A stretch of 64,000 nucleotides of DNA from Silanimonas sp021297925 (lineage in GTDB: Bacteria > Pseudomonadota > Gammaproteobacteria > Xanthomonadales > Xanthomonadaceae), in NCBI GenBank assembly GCA_027532825.1, contig JAPZTL010000004.1, positions 248,001 to 312,000 on the forward strand. The letters are read 5' to 3'. Below are positions 38,053 to 47,134 of the stretch, piece by piece (the stretch's first letter is position 1; every line of letters starts with the position of its first letter). Below the pieces are notes generated by a model. The model was not told where the DNA came from. It searched no databases and was given only the letters and a program-made list of their open reading frames with translations. A program made the position numbers and the translations under genes.

Positions 38053-38796
38053 ATGTCCAACGAATTGAACGGCGAGATCGCCCTCGTGACCGGCGCCAGC
38101 CGCGGCATCGGTGCCGCGATCGCCGACCTGCTCGCGTCGAAGGGCGCGACCGTCATCGGCACGGCCACCACCGAGTCCGGTGCGGCGGCCATCGGTGAAC
38201 GTCTTAAGCCGCTGGGCGGCCATGGGCGCGCGCTCGACGTCACCGACGGCGCCGCCGTCGAGGCGCTGGTCGAGGCCATCGCGAAGGAATTCGGCGCGGT
38301 CACCATCCTCGTCAACAACGCCGGCATCACCCGCGACAACCTGCTGATGCGAATGAAGGACGAGGACTGGAATGCCATCCTCGACACCAACCTGAGCTCG
38401 ATCTTCCGCACCAGCAAGGCGGTGATGCGCGGCATGATGAAGGCGCGCAAGGGCCGCATCGTCAACATCGCCTCGGTCATCGGCGTGCGCGGCAACGCGG
38501 GGCAGGCGAACTACGCCGCCGCGAAGGCCGGCATCATCGGCTTCTCGAAGTCGATGGCCCGCGAGATCGGCTCGCGCAACATCACCGTCAACGTGGTGGC
38601 GCCCGGCTTCATCGAGACCGACATGACCCGCGACCTGCCCGACGACGCCAAGGCGAAGATGGCCGAGGAGATCGCGCTGGGCCGTCTGGGCAGCCCGCAG
38701 GACATCGCCGAGGCGGTCGCCTTCCTCGCCAGCCCGGCGGCGGCCTACATCACCGGCGAGACCCTGCACGTCAATGGCGGCATGCACATGGTCTGA
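38053..38796 (+). CDS. fabG: 3-oxoacyl-[ACP] reductase FabG
   Basis: This 247-residue short-chain dehydrogenase reduces beta-ketoacyl-ACP with NADPH. The cofactor motif TGASRGIG is at 13-20, NNAG at 88-91, and the Ser141, Tyr154, Lys158 triad (ASVIGVRGNAGQANYAAAKAG) is complete. It begins 46 bases after fabD. Confidence 0.97.
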   Translation: MSNELNGEIALVTGASRGIGAAIADLLASKGATVIGTATTESGAAAIGERLKPLGGHGRALDVTDGAAVEALVEAIAKEFGAVTILVNNAGITRDNLLMRMKDEDWNAILDTNLSSIFRTSKAVMRGMMKARKGRIVNIASVIGVRGNAGQANYAAAKAGIIGFSKSMAREIGSRNITVNVVAPGFIETDMTRDLPDDAKAKMAEEIALGRLGSPQDIAEAVAFLASPAAAYITGETLHVNGGMHMV

Positions 38797-38917
38797 GCCC
38801 ATGCTCTAGAATCGTCCGGCACGACCGGACCCTCCGCCCCGCTGCCCGGACGCGCGCAGGGCGGGCCAGAACCACCAGCGTCTCCAATTCGAGAAACCCC
38901 GGGAGGGACCAAGACCC

Positions 38918-39157
38918 ATGAGCACCATCGAAGAGCGCGTCAAGAAGATCGTCGTCGAACAGCTGGGCGTGAAGGAAGAGGACGTGACCACCACGGCCTC
39001 GTTCGTCGACGACCTCGGCGCCGACTCGCTGGACACCGTCGAGCTGGTGATGGCCCTCGAGGAAGAGTTCGAGTGCGAGATCCCGGACGAGGAAGCCGAG
39101 AAGATCACCTCGGTCCAGCAGGCCATCGACTACATCAAGGCGCACGTCAAGGCGTAA
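38918..39157 (+). CDS. acpP: Acyl carrier protein
   Basis: This 79-residue acidic protein carries the 4-phosphopantetheine attachment Ser37 in GADSLDTVEL. GGGAGG lies about 11 bases before the ATG. The 121 bases between fabG and acpP contain TAGAAT at about 38810, which could be the -10 of an acpP promoter, consistent with the high expression expected for ACP. A terminator-like hairpin follows the gene. Confidence 0.98.
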   Translation: MSTIEERVKKIVVEQLGVKEEDVTTTASFVDDLGADSLDTVELVMALEEEFECEIPDEEAEKITSVQQAIDYIKAHVKA

Positions 39158-39172
39158 GCCGCGTCGCGCCCC

Positions 39173-39204
39173 ACGCCGCGCCCTTCCGGGCGCGGCGTTC
39201 GTTT
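39173..39204 (+). terminator. Terminator-like hairpin between acpP and fabF
   Basis: CGCCGCGCCC, loop TTCC, GGGCGCGGCG, then TTCGTTT. It probably ends part of the acpP transcripts and so lowers fabF relative to acpP. Confidence 0.75.
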
Positions 39205-39251
39205 ATGGGCGGCCTTGGGGCCGCCGGCATCGCATCCGTGGAGCCATCGCC

Positions 39252-40490
39252 ATGAGCCACCGTCGCGTCGTCGTCACCGGCATGGGCATCGTCTCGCCCG
39301 TCGGCAACACCCTGGCCGAGGCCTGGGACAGCATCCGCCATGGCCGCTCGGGCATCGGCCCGATCACCGTGTTCGATGCGTCGGCCTATGCGACGCGGAT
39401 CGCCGGCGAGGTGCGCAGGCTCGACCCGAAGTCCTTCCTGCCGCCGAAGGACGTCAAGAAGATGGACACCTTCATCCACTACGGCCTCGCCGCGTCGTTC
39501 CAGGCGATGGACGACGCCGGGCTGGAGGTGACCGAGGCGAACGCCGAGCGCATCGGCGCGCTGATCGGCTCGGGCATCGGCGGCGTGCGCGGCATCGAGG
39601 AGACGGCGATCGCGCTGCACGAGGGCGGACCGCGCAAGGTCTCGCCGTTCTACGTGCCGAGCACCATCATCAACCTGCTGCCCGGACAGCTCTCGCTGCT
39701 GAAGGGCCTCAAGGGACCGAATTTCTCCGCCGTGTCGGCCTGCGCCACGGCGAACCACAGCGTCGGCGTGGCGATGCGCATGATCCAGCACGGCGATGCC
39801 GACGTGATGGTCGCCGGCGGCGCCGAGCACGGCTGCACGCCCACCTCGGTCGGCGGCTTCTGTTCGATGAAGGCGATGTCCACCCGCAACGACGACCCGA
39901 CGCGCGCATCGCGCCCGTGGGACAAGGACCGCGATGGCTTCGTGCTCGGCGACGGTGCGGGCATCCTCGTGCTCGAGGAGTACGAGCATGCCAAGGCCCG
40001 CGGCGCGCGCATCTACTGCGAGCTCGCCGGCTTCGGCGCGAGCTCGGACGCCTTCCATATGACCGCGCCCAGCGAGGGCGGCGAAGGCCCGGCCCGCTGC
40101 ATGGCGGCGGCGCTCAAGGATGCGCGCGTGAATCCCGACCAGGTCGGCTACCTCAACGCGCACGGCACCTCGACGCCGCTCGGCGACCTCGCCGAGACGC
40201 TGGCGATGAAGCGCGCCTTCGGCGACCACGCGCACCGGATGATGGTCAGCTCGACCAAGTCGATGACCGGGCACCTGCTGGGCGCCGCCGGCGGCGTCGA
40301 GGCCATCTTCTCGATCATGGCGCTGGTCGATGGCGTCGTGCCGCCGACGATCAACCTCGACGAGCCGGGCGAGGGCTGCGACCTCGACTACGTGCCGAAC
40401 GTGGCGCGCGACGCCCGCCTCGACGTGGTGATGTCGAACGGCTTCGGCTTCGGTGGCACCAACGCCACCCTGGTCTTCCGCCGTCTCTGA
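39252..40490 (+). CDS. fabF: 3-oxoacyl-[ACP] synthase II (FabF)
   Basis: FabF elongates acyl-ACPs. The 412-residue condensing enzyme has Cys164 (VSACATANHS) and two His residues in NAHGTSTPLGD and STKSMTGHLLGAAG. The closing motif NGFGFGGTNATLVF is present. It is the last fab gene of the run, followed by pabB. Confidence 0.97.
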   Translation: MSHRRVVVTGMGIVSPVGNTLAEAWDSIRHGRSGIGPITVFDASAYATRIAGEVRRLDPKSFLPPKDVKKMDTFIHYGLAASFQAMDDAGLEVTEANAERIGALIGSGIGGVRGIEETAIALHEGGPRKVSPFYVPSTIINLLPGQLSLLKGLKGPNFSAVSACATANHSVGVAMRMIQHGDADVMVAGGAEHGCTPTSVGGFCSMKAMSTRNDDPTRASRPWDKDRDGFVLGDGAGILVLEEYEHAKARGARIYCELAGFGASSDAFHMTAPSEGGEGPARCMAAALKDARVNPDQVGYLNAHGTSTPLGDLAETLAMKRAFGDHAHRMMVSSTKSMTGHLLGAAGGVEAIFSIMALVDGVVPPTINLDEPGEGCDLDYVPNVARDARLDVVMSNGFGFGGTNATLVFRRL

Positions 40491-40539
40491 ACCGGCCGGT
40501 TCACGGCCGGTCGGCCCGCGCGCGGGCATGCTGGGCGCC

Positions 40540-41931
40540 ATGCTGATGCCCGATCCCGCGCCGATCGTCCGGACGCTCCCGCCCGGCCTCGACCTGCTCG
40601 CCTTGCGTGGGCAGGCGCCGTCGCGCTACCCGCTGCTGCTCGAGTCCGCCGCCCGGGGCGGCAAGGCGCGCTGGGACCTGTTGCTGGCCGGTGGCGACGA
40701 GGGCTTCGTGTTGCAGGCCGATGGCGTCACTCGGGCGCTCGACGGCACGGTCCTGCCCGGCCGCTTCCTCGACATCCTCGATCGCGCGCAGGCCGGCCTG
40801 GGGCCGGCGCCGGCGGTCGACGGCGATGCGGCGGAACTGCCGTTCCGCGGCGGTTGGGCCCTGTACCTCGGCTACGAACTCGCAGCGCAGGTCGAGCCGG
40901 TGCTGCGGCTGCCGGCCTTCGACGGGCCGCTGCCGGTGGCCGCCGCGCTGCGCTGCCCCGCCGCCGTGCTTCGTGATCGCGTCGACGGCCGCTGCCTGCT
41001 CGTCGCGGAGGCCGGCCACGCCGCGTTGGCGGAGGCCATTGCCGGCGACGCGACGCGGGTGGCCAGTGCCGGTCACTCCGAACCCCCGCTCGCGGCACCG
41101 ATCGTGATCGACGAAGACGGTCCCGAGCGATTCCTCGACGGCGTGGCCCGCGTGCACGACTACCTCCGCGCCGGCGATGTCTTCCAGGTCAACCTCTCGC
41201 GCGGCTGGCGCGCGCGCTTCCCCGAGGCGCCCGATCCGCAGGCGCTGTATGCGGCGCTGCGCGCCGCGAACCCGGCGCCCTTCGCCGGGCTGTTCGCGCT
41301 GCCGGGCGGCGCGGTGGTGAGCTCGTCCCCCGAGCGGCTCGTCTCCGTGCGCGGTCGCCGCGTGGAGACGCGGCCGATCGCCGGCACGCGCCCGCGCTTC
41401 CCCGGCGACGACGACGATGCACGCATCCGTGAACTGGTGGGGCATCCGAAGGAGCGCGCCGAGCACGTCATGCTGATCGACCTCGAGCGCAACGACCTGG
41501 GCCGCGTCTGCGTGCCCGGCACGGTGCGCGTGGACGAGATGATGGTCGTCGAGAGCTACGCCCACGTGCACCACATCGTCAGCAACGTGGGCGGCACGCT
41601 GCGCGACGACGTCGGCGCCGGCGCGGTGATCGCGGCGGTGTTCCCCGGCGGCACCATCACGGGCTGCCCGAAGGTGCGCTGCATGCAGATCATCGCGGAA
41701 CTGGAGGCGACCGGCCGCGGCCCCTACACGGGGGCGATGGGCTACCTCGACCGCGGCGGCGACCTCGACCTCAACATCCTGATCCGCAGCTTCTGGACCG
41801 ACGGCGCGTCCGTCGGCTTCCGCGCCGGGGCGGGCATCGTCGTGGACTCGCGGGCCGACAAGGAACTGCAGGAGACGCGGGCCAAGGCCCGCGGCCTGCT
41901 GCGCGCGCTGGGGCAGGGCGCCGATGGCTGA
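40540..41931 (+). CDS. pabB: Aminodeoxychorismate synthase component I
   Basis: PabB converts chorismate and ammonia to aminodeoxychorismate for folate. The 463-residue protein has the chorismate-binding C-terminal domain: FQVNLSRGW, SSSPERLVSV, IAGTRPR, HVMLIDLERNDLGRV, FPGGTITGCPKVRCMQIIAE and GAGIVVDS. Three in-frame ATGs lie close together (40528, 40540, 40546) with no clear ribosome-binding site, so the start is uncertain by a few residues. It overlaps pabC by 8 bases. Confidence 0.93.
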   Translation: MLMPDPAPIVRTLPPGLDLLALRGQAPSRYPLLLESAARGGKARWDLLLAGGDEGFVLQADGVTRALDGTVLPGRFLDILDRAQAGLGPAPAVDGDAAELPFRGGWALYLGYELAAQVEPVLRLPAFDGPLPVAAALRCPAAVLRDRVDGRCLLVAEAGHAALAEAIAGDATRVASAGHSEPPLAAPIVIDEDGPERFLDGVARVHDYLRAGDVFQVNLSRGWRARFPEAPDPQALYAALRAANPAPFAGLFALPGGAVVSSSPERLVSVRGRRVETRPIAGTRPRFPGDDDDARIRELVGHPKERAEHVMLIDLERNDLGRVCVPGTVRVDEMMVVESYAHVHHIVSNVGGTLRDDVGAGAVIAAVFPGGTITGCPKVRCMQIIAELEATGRGPYTGAMGYLDRGGDLDLNILIRSFWTDGASVGFRAGAGIVVDSRADKELQETRAKARGLLRALGQGADG

Positions 41932-42760
41932 GTGGTGGGCCGTCTGGCGTGGCGATACGGCGATCGAGCCCGCGCGGCTCGATCCTGCCGACCGGGGCCT
42001 CGCGTATGGCGACGGCCTGTTCGAGACGATGCGGGCGTCCGGGGGCGTGCTGCCGTGGTGGCCGCGCCACCGCGCACGTTTGCTGGCCGGGGCGGACCGG
42101 CTCGCGATCCCGCGACCGTCCGACGCGCTGCTCGAGGCGGCGCTGGACGCGGCCGTGCGGGCCTGCCCGGAGAGTGTGGTCAAGCTCGTGCTGACGCGCG
42201 GCTTCGGTGCGCGCGGCTATGCGCCGCCGGACGACGCCGTGCCGACCCTGATTGCCAGCGCCGCGCCGGCCCCCTTGGCCGCGACCGGACCGATCACGGT
42301 GGATCTGCTCGATCTGCGCCTCGGCCTGCAGCCGGCGCTGGTCGGCCTCAAGCACCTCAACCGGCTGGAACAGGTCCTCGGCGCCCGAGAGGCCGCGCGG
42401 CGAGGCCTCGACGACGGCTTGATGGCCGATGCCGACGGCCACGTGACCTGCTCGACGCGCGCCAATCTGTTCGCGCGGATCGACGGGCGCTGGATCACGC
42501 CCCCCGTCGACCGGGCCGGCGTCGCTGGCATCGCGCGCGGCGTCCTGCTCGACCACTGGACTCCTGGCGGCGGACTGCGCGTCGCGCCGCTGCCGATCGC
42601 CGCGCTTGCGCGCCTCGAGGCCCTCGTCCTCGTGAATGCCGTGCGGGGTATCCTCGTCGCCGGCCGCTGCGGCGACCGCGTGCTGGACCTCGATCCCCCG
42701 GGCCTCGATGCGGCCCGCGCCGCGCTCGCTGCCTCCCATCCCGCTTTCCGCGAGGACTGA
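41924..42760 (+). CDS. pabC: 4-amino-4-deoxychorismate lyase
   Basis: PabC is the PLP enzyme that releases pyruvate to give p-aminobenzoate. The 278-residue fold-type IV aminotransferase-like protein has GLAYGDGLFETMR near the N-terminus, the PLP Lys in LVGLKHLNRLEQV (about residue 143) and the GHVTCSTRANLF motif. It overlaps pabB by 8 bases and shares one base with mltG, so translational coupling is likely. Confidence 0.93.
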   Translation: MAEWWAVWRGDTAIEPARLDPADRGLAYGDGLFETMRASGGVLPWWPRHRARLLAGADRLAIPRPSDALLEAALDAAVRACPESVVKLVLTRGFGARGYAPPDDAVPTLIASAAPAPLAATGPITVDLLDLRLGLQPALVGLKHLNRLEQVLGAREAARRGLDDGLMADADGHVTCSTRANLFARIDGRWITPPVDRAGVAGIARGVLLDHWTPGGGLRVAPLPIAALARLEALVLVNAVRGILVAGRCGDRVLDLDPPGLDAARAALAASHPAFRED

Positions 42761-43779
42761 TGCGTTCCCTGTCCCGAACCCTGCTGGTGGCCACCGTCGT
42801 CGCGCTCGTCCTCGTCGTCGGCGCGGGCGTCGCGGCATGGCGGCATTTCGAGGCCTTCCGCACCGCGCCGGCCGGTGCGCCCGAGGACGCGCGGCTGATC
42901 GTCGAGCGCGGCGACGGCTTCGCCACCATCCTCGGCAAGCTGCGGGCCCTGGGCGTGGACGTGGGGCACGACCTCGAATGGAAGCTGCTGGCCGCGCGCA
43001 TGGAGGCGCTGCCGCGCCTGCAGGCCGGCGAGTACGCGCTTTCGCCGGCACTGGGCCCCGAGGCGATCTTGCGCAAGCTCGTGGAGGGCGACGTCGTCCG
43101 CTACCGCTTCACCCTGGTCGAGGGCTGGTCGATGCGCGACCTGCGCGCGGCCATCGCCCGCGACCCCGTGCTCGAGGACGACGTCGGCGGCCTCGATGAC
43201 GGGGCGCTGATGGCGCGCCTCGGGCGGTCGGGCGTTCCGGCGGAAGGCCGCTTCCTGCCCGAGACCTACCAGTTCGTCCGTGGGGACGCGGCCAGCGAGG
43301 TCCTGCGCCGCGCGGCCGACGCGATGGATGCGGCGCTCGCCGAGGCCTGGTCCGCGCGCCGTACCGACCTGCCCTTGAATACGCCGGAGCAGCTGCTGAC
43401 GCTGGCCTCGATCATCGAGAAGGAGACCGGCCAGGCGCGCGAGCGGCCGGAGATCGCCGGGGTGTTCGTCCGGCGCCTGCGCATCGGCATGCGGCTGCAG
43501 ACCGATCCGACGGTGATCTACGGCCTCGGCGCAGCGTTCGACGGCAACCTGCGCCGACGCGACCTGCAAGCCGACACGCCGTTCAACACCTACACGCGCG
43601 CGGGCCTGCCGCCGCACCCGATCGCCCTGCCGGGCCGGGCGGCGCTGATGGCCGCCGCGCAGCCGCTCGACGGCGAGACGCTCTATTTCGTCGCCCGCGG
43701 CGACGGCAGCCACGCGTTCTCGCGCACCTACGCCGAGCATCGCGAGGCCGTGCGCCGCTACCAGCTGGGAGGTCGCTGA
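42760..43779 (+). CDS. mltG: Endolytic murein transglycosylase MltG (YceG)
   Basis: MltG cuts nascent glycan strands and terminates their polymerisation. The 339-residue protein has one N-terminal transmembrane helix (about residues 8-28), a LysM-like region and the YceG domain with catalytic Glu in TLASIIEKETG (about residue 218). FNTYTRAGLPPHPI and LYFVARGDGSHAFS are also conserved. The ATG overlaps the pabC TGA. Confidence 0.95.
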   Translation: MRSLSRTLLVATVVALVLVVGAGVAAWRHFEAFRTAPAGAPEDARLIVERGDGFATILGKLRALGVDVGHDLEWKLLAARMEALPRLQAGEYALSPALGPEAILRKLVEGDVVRYRFTLVEGWSMRDLRAAIARDPVLEDDVGGLDDGALMARLGRSGVPAEGRFLPETYQFVRGDAASEVLRRAADAMDAALAEAWSARRTDLPLNTPEQLLTLASIIEKETGQARERPEIAGVFVRRLRIGMRLQTDPTVIYGLGAAFDGNLRRRDLQADTPFNTYTRAGLPPHPIALPGRAALMAAAQPLDGETLYFVARGDGSHAFSRTYAEHREAVRRYQLGGR

Positions 43780-43782
43780 GCC

Positions 43783-44436
43783 ATGGAACGCACGTCCGCC
43801 CGGCGCGGTGCATTGATCAGCCTCGAAGGCGGCGAGGGGGCCGGCAAGACGACCGTGCTCGGCGCGCTGCGCGCGCGCCTCGAGGCGCGCGGCCATCGCG
43901 TGGTCGGCACGCGCGAGCCCGGCGGCACGCCGGCCGGCGAAGCGATCCGCGCGCTCCTGCTGGACCCTGCCCATCCGTGGGTGCCGCACGCCGAGCTGCT
44001 GCTGATGTTCGCGTCGCGCGCGCAGCTCGTCGACACGCTGGTCGAACCCGCGCTCGCGCGCGGGGACACCGTGCTCGCCGACCGCTTCACCGACGCGAGT
44101 TTCGCCTACCAGGGCGGTGGTCGCGGCTTGCCGGCCGGCCTGATCGCCGAGCTCGAGCGCGTCGTCGTCCGCCGGACCCCCGACCTCACCCTGCTGCTCG
44201 ACCTCGACGTCGCCCAGGGCCTCGCCCGGGCCCGGGCCCGGGGCGGTCCCGCCGATCGCATCGAGCAGGAGCGCGAGGACTTCTTCGAACGCGTCCGGGC
44301 CACCTATCGCGCCCGGGCGGCGGCCGATCCGGCGCGGATCGCGGTGGTCGACGCGGCGCAGCCGGTCGAGGCCGTCGTGCGCGATGCCTGCGCCGCGCTC
44401 GACCGCTTCCTCGATCGCTGGGAGCGCGGCGCATGA
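43783..44436 (+). CDS. tmk: Thymidylate kinase
   Basis: Tmk phosphorylates dTMP. The 217-residue protein has the P-loop LEGGEGAGKTT (about residues 11-21), the DR motif in VLADRFTDASFAYQGGGRGL and the LID-region arginines (RARGGPADRIEQE). It is four bases after mltG and overlaps holB by ATGA. Confidence 0.96.
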   Translation: MERTSARRGALISLEGGEGAGKTTVLGALRARLEARGHRVVGTREPGGTPAGEAIRALLLDPAHPWVPHAELLLMFASRAQLVDTLVEPALARGDTVLADRFTDASFAYQGGGRGLPAGLIAELERVVVRRTPDLTLLLDLDVAQGLARARARGGPADRIEQEREDFFERVRATYRARAAADPARIAVVDAAQPVEAVVRDACAALDRFLDRWERGA

Positions 44437-45416
44437 GCCTCGCCCCGTGGCAGCAGGGGCCACTGGAGCGCGCGCTCGCCGCCTGGCGCGCCGGCCGGCT
44501 TGGCCATGCCCTGTTGCTCTGCGGGCCGGAGGCGTTGGGCAAGCGGGCCGTCGCCGATGCCCTCGCGGCCCGCTTGCTGTGCGAGGCCGATCCGGGCGAG
44601 CCCGCCTGCGGCCGGTGCCGCGGCTGCCGGCTGCGAGAGGCCGGCACCCATCCCGACCTCCGCATCCTGACGTTCGAGGAAAACGCGAACACCGGCAAGC
44701 TCCGCACCGAACTCGTGGTCGAGCAGGTGCGCGGCATCGGCGAGTCGATGCAGATGACGTCGCAGCGGGGCGGCGCACAGGTCGTGCTGATCGATCCCGC
44801 CGACGCACTCAACACGGCCGCGGCGAACGCCCTGCTCAAGACGCTGGAGGAGCCGGCCGAGCGCCGTTACCTGCTGCTCGTCAGCGCCCGGCCGCATCGG
44901 CTGCCGGCCACGATCCGCAGCCGCTGCCAGCGCATCGAGTTCCATCCGCCAGGACGGACCGAGGCACGCGCGTGGCTGGCCGGCCAGGGGCACGATGCCG
45001 CGCGGGCCGACGACGCGCTCGACGCCGCGGGCGGGCATCCCGGCCTCGCGGATGCGTGGCTGCGTGGCGGGCAGCTCGCGCTGCGCGAGGCGACGCTGCG
45101 CGACTGGGCGGGGGTGGCGCGCGGACAGCTCGCCCCCCTCGGCGTCGCGCAGTCCTGGACGTCCGAGGTCGACACGCTGCCGCTTCGACTCCGTTTCGTC
45201 GCCGATACGGCCGCCGCCCTCGCCCGCGCCGCGGCCGGCGCGCCCGCTCCCGTCGGATTGACCCCGCCGGACGATGTGGCCAAGCTTGGCGCGTGGTTCG
45301 ACCAGCTGAACGTGCTGCGCCAGCAGCTGGCCGCTCCGCTCCGCCACGATCTGGCCTTGGCCGGCCTGCTGGCGGAGTGGCGCACCCTCATGGCGCGGAA
45401 GGAGACGTCCCGATGA
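44433..45416 (+). CDS. holB: DNA polymerase III delta-prime subunit
   Basis: This 327-residue clamp-loader subunit has the degenerate P-loop GPEALGKR, a zinc-binding cluster (CEADPGEPACGRCRGC, about residues 50-65), NALLKTLEEPAERRYLLLVSA and the SRC arginine-finger motif (IRSRCQRIEF). Loss of a proper P-loop Thr/Ser is normal for delta-prime. It overlaps tmk and the pilZ gene by four bases each. Confidence 0.94.
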   Translation: MSLAPWQQGPLERALAAWRAGRLGHALLLCGPEALGKRAVADALAARLLCEADPGEPACGRCRGCRLREAGTHPDLRILTFEENANTGKLRTELVVEQVRGIGESMQMTSQRGGAQVVLIDPADALNTAAANALLKTLEEPAERRYLLLVSARPHRLPATIRSRCQRIEFHPPGRTEARAWLAGQGHDAARADDALDAAGGHPGLADAWLRGGQLALREATLRDWAGVARGQLAPLGVAQSWTSEVDTLPLRLRFVADTAAALARAAAGAPAPVGLTPPDDVAKLGAWFDQLNVLRQQLAAPLRHDLALAGLLAEWRTLMARKETSR

Positions 45417-45769
45417 TCGGCGCCGCCGGCACCCGCCAAGGCATCCTGTCCCTCGCGATCAAGGACAAGGCCTCGCTGCACAACGCCTACATGTCCTTCC
45501 TGCGCGGAGGCGGCCTGTTCGTGCCGACCAACAAGCGCTACCAGATCGGCGACGAGGTTTTCCTGCTCCTCACCCTGCTCGAGGACAAGGACCGCCTGCC
45601 GGTGGCCGGCAAGGTCGTCTGGATCACGCCGACGGGCGCGCAGGGCGGGCGCGCGGCCGGCATCGGCGTGCAGTTCGCCGAGACGCCCGAGGCTGAAATG
45701 GTGAAGGGCAAGATCGAGACGCACCTCGCCGGCATCATCGATTCGGACAAGCCGACCGCGACGATGTGA
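45413..45769 (+). CDS. pilZ: PilZ domain protein, type IV pilus-associated
   Basis: This 118-residue protein resembles the PilZ of Pseudomonas and Xanthomonas that is needed for pilus biogenesis. It has KASLHNAYMSFLRGGGLFVPT, then GDEVFLLLTLLEDKDRLPVAGKVVWITP and GIGVQF. The c-di-GMP contact motif RxxxR is missing, as in that subclass, so it probably acts through protein contacts. It closes the tmk-holB run. Confidence 0.9.
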   Translation: MIGAAGTRQGILSLAIKDKASLHNAYMSFLRGGGLFVPTNKRYQIGDEVFLLLTLLEDKDRLPVAGKVVWITPTGAQGGRAAGIGVQFAETPEAEMVKGKIETHLAGIIDSDKPTATM

Positions 45770-45786
45770 GTCGCCGACGCCGAGCC

Positions 45787-46191
45787 TCAGGTGCCGGCGA
45801 GCCAGGGCCCGACGAAGGTGAACAGGCCCACCACCACCACGATGAGCAGCAGGAGGATCGTGCGGATGCGCCGCACATCGAGGCCACGCTTCGGGGAGGA
45901 CTCTGCCTGGCGGAACTGGAGCTCGGGCGACAGGTAGCTCTCGCGCTGTCCCGGCTCCATCAGGCCCGCCTCGCGCAGAAGTCGTCGCGCCTCCGGCAGG
46001 TCGCCGTTGTGCGTCACGTACAGGATCGTGGCGTTCGGCGAGTCGGGCGTATCGCGGTAGCTGAAGCTGCGCCGACGGCCACCTTTGTAAGAACGGCCGT
46101 TCTGGATGCTCGTCTCGATGCCGGCCTCGCGCAGCATCGTCGAGGCGCCCTCGACCTGCTCGATGCGGAGCGAGCGATACACCTCGCGCAT
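45787..46191 (-). CDS. DUF2007-like protein with C-terminal membrane anchor
   Basis: This 134-residue protein has an N-terminal alpha/beta domain (MREVYRSLRIEQVEGASTML, then EARRLLREAGLMEPGQ) that resembles the DUF2007 putative signal-transducing fold, and one transmembrane helix at about residues 111-131 (ILLLLIVVVVGLFTFVGPW). It would be tail-anchored with the domain in the cytoplasm. Its ATG overlaps the tesB stop. Function is unknown. Confidence 0.75.
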   Translation of the reverse strand: MREVYRSLRIEQVEGASTMLREAGIETSIQNGRSYKGGRRRSFSYRDTPDSPNATILYVTHNGDLPEARRLLREAGLMEPGQRESYLSPELQFRQAESSPKRGLDVRRIRTILLLLIVVVVGLFTFVGPWLAGT

Positions 46192-47063
46192 CAGGCGTCC
46201 TCGCCCACCACGCGGATCATGCCTTCCTGCGCGGTCGAGGCGACCAGCCGGCCGTCGCGCGTGTAGATCAGGCCACGCCCAAGGCCGCGCGCGCCCTGCG
46301 CCGTCGGGCTGTCGAGCGCGTACAGCAGCCACTCGTCGGCACGGAACGGGCGATGGAACCACATGGCGTGGTCGATCGAGGCCATCTGCACGTCCGGGTG
46401 GTAGTAGCTGATGCCGTGGGGCAGGGTGGCGGTGCCAAGCAGGTGGAAGTCCGAGGCGTAGGCCAGCAGCGCCCGGTGCAGCAGCGGCGTGTCGGCGACG
46501 CGGTCGATGAGACGGAACCACACCTGCTGGTAGGGCGGCCGCTTCGGCGGTTTGAGCTCGTCGCGCGGATAGACCGGCCGCACCTCGAAGGGCACCTGGC
46601 GCGACAGCCATCGCTGCATCATCGGCGGCAGCTTGGCCAGCGTCTCCGGAGCCGGCGTGGCCAGCGGCTCCAGGTCCTCGGGGTCCGGCACTTCGGGCTT
46701 GCCGACCTGGTGCTCGACGCCGGCTTCCTCGATGTGGAAGGAACTGGCGAAGACGCAGATCGGCTGGCCGTGCTGGATCGCCGTCACCCGACGGGTACTG
46801 AAGCTGCGGCCGTCGCGGGTGCGGTCCACCGAATAGACGATCGGCGCCTCGATGTCCCCGGGCCGCAGGAAGTAGGCGTGCAGCGAGTGCACGTGGCGGT
46901 CGGCGTCGACCGTCGCCTGCGCGGCAGCGAGGGCTTGGCCCATCACCTGCCCGCCGAACACGAATTTCGTGCCGATGTCGCGGCTCTGGCCGCGGTAGAG
47001 GTTGTCCTCGAGGCGCTCGAGTTGGAGCAACTGGACGAGGTCGGCGACGACGGGGTGGGTCAT
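46191..47063 (-). CDS. tesB: Acyl-CoA thioesterase II
   Basis: TesB hydrolyses medium- and long-chain acyl-CoA. The 290-residue double-hotdog protein shows RGQSRDIGTKFVFGGQVMGQAL, VHSLHAYFLRPGD, the catalytic-region DFHLLGTATLPHG, SIDHAMWFHRPFRADEWLLY and STAQEGMIR. The ATG at 47063 starts at the family N-terminus; a longer frame upstream is Arg/Pro-rich and unlikely. It is co-directional with the AmpD-like gene 71 bases upstream. Confidence 0.94.
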   Translation of the reverse strand: MTHPVVADLVQLLQLERLEDNLYRGQSRDIGTKFVFGGQVMGQALAAAQATVDADRHVHSLHAYFLRPGDIEAPIVYSVDRTRDGRSFSTRRVTAIQHGQPICVFASSFHIEEAGVEHQVGKPEVPDPEDLEPLATPAPETLAKLPPMMQRWLSRQVPFEVRPVYPRDELKPPKRPPYQQVWFRLIDRVADTPLLHRALLAYASDFHLLGTATLPHGISYYHPDVQMASIDHAMWFHRPFRADEWLLYALDSPTAQGARGLGRGLIYTRDGRLVASTAQEGMIRVVGEDA

Positions 47064-47134
47064 GGCGGGGGCCTCACGCGGGCCGCGAAGTATAGCGACC
47101 TCGTGCGGCGGCCCGGTCGCCTGCCCGCCGGGAA

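Noticed and set aside
40491..40515. ACCGGCC/GGCCGGT hairpin after fabF as terminator
   Set aside because: No T run follows, and pabB starts within about 30 bases; read-through is more likely.
44433..45416. Defective P-loop in HolB
   Set aside because: Delta-prime subunits normally lack ATP binding, so GKR in place of GKT/S is expected.
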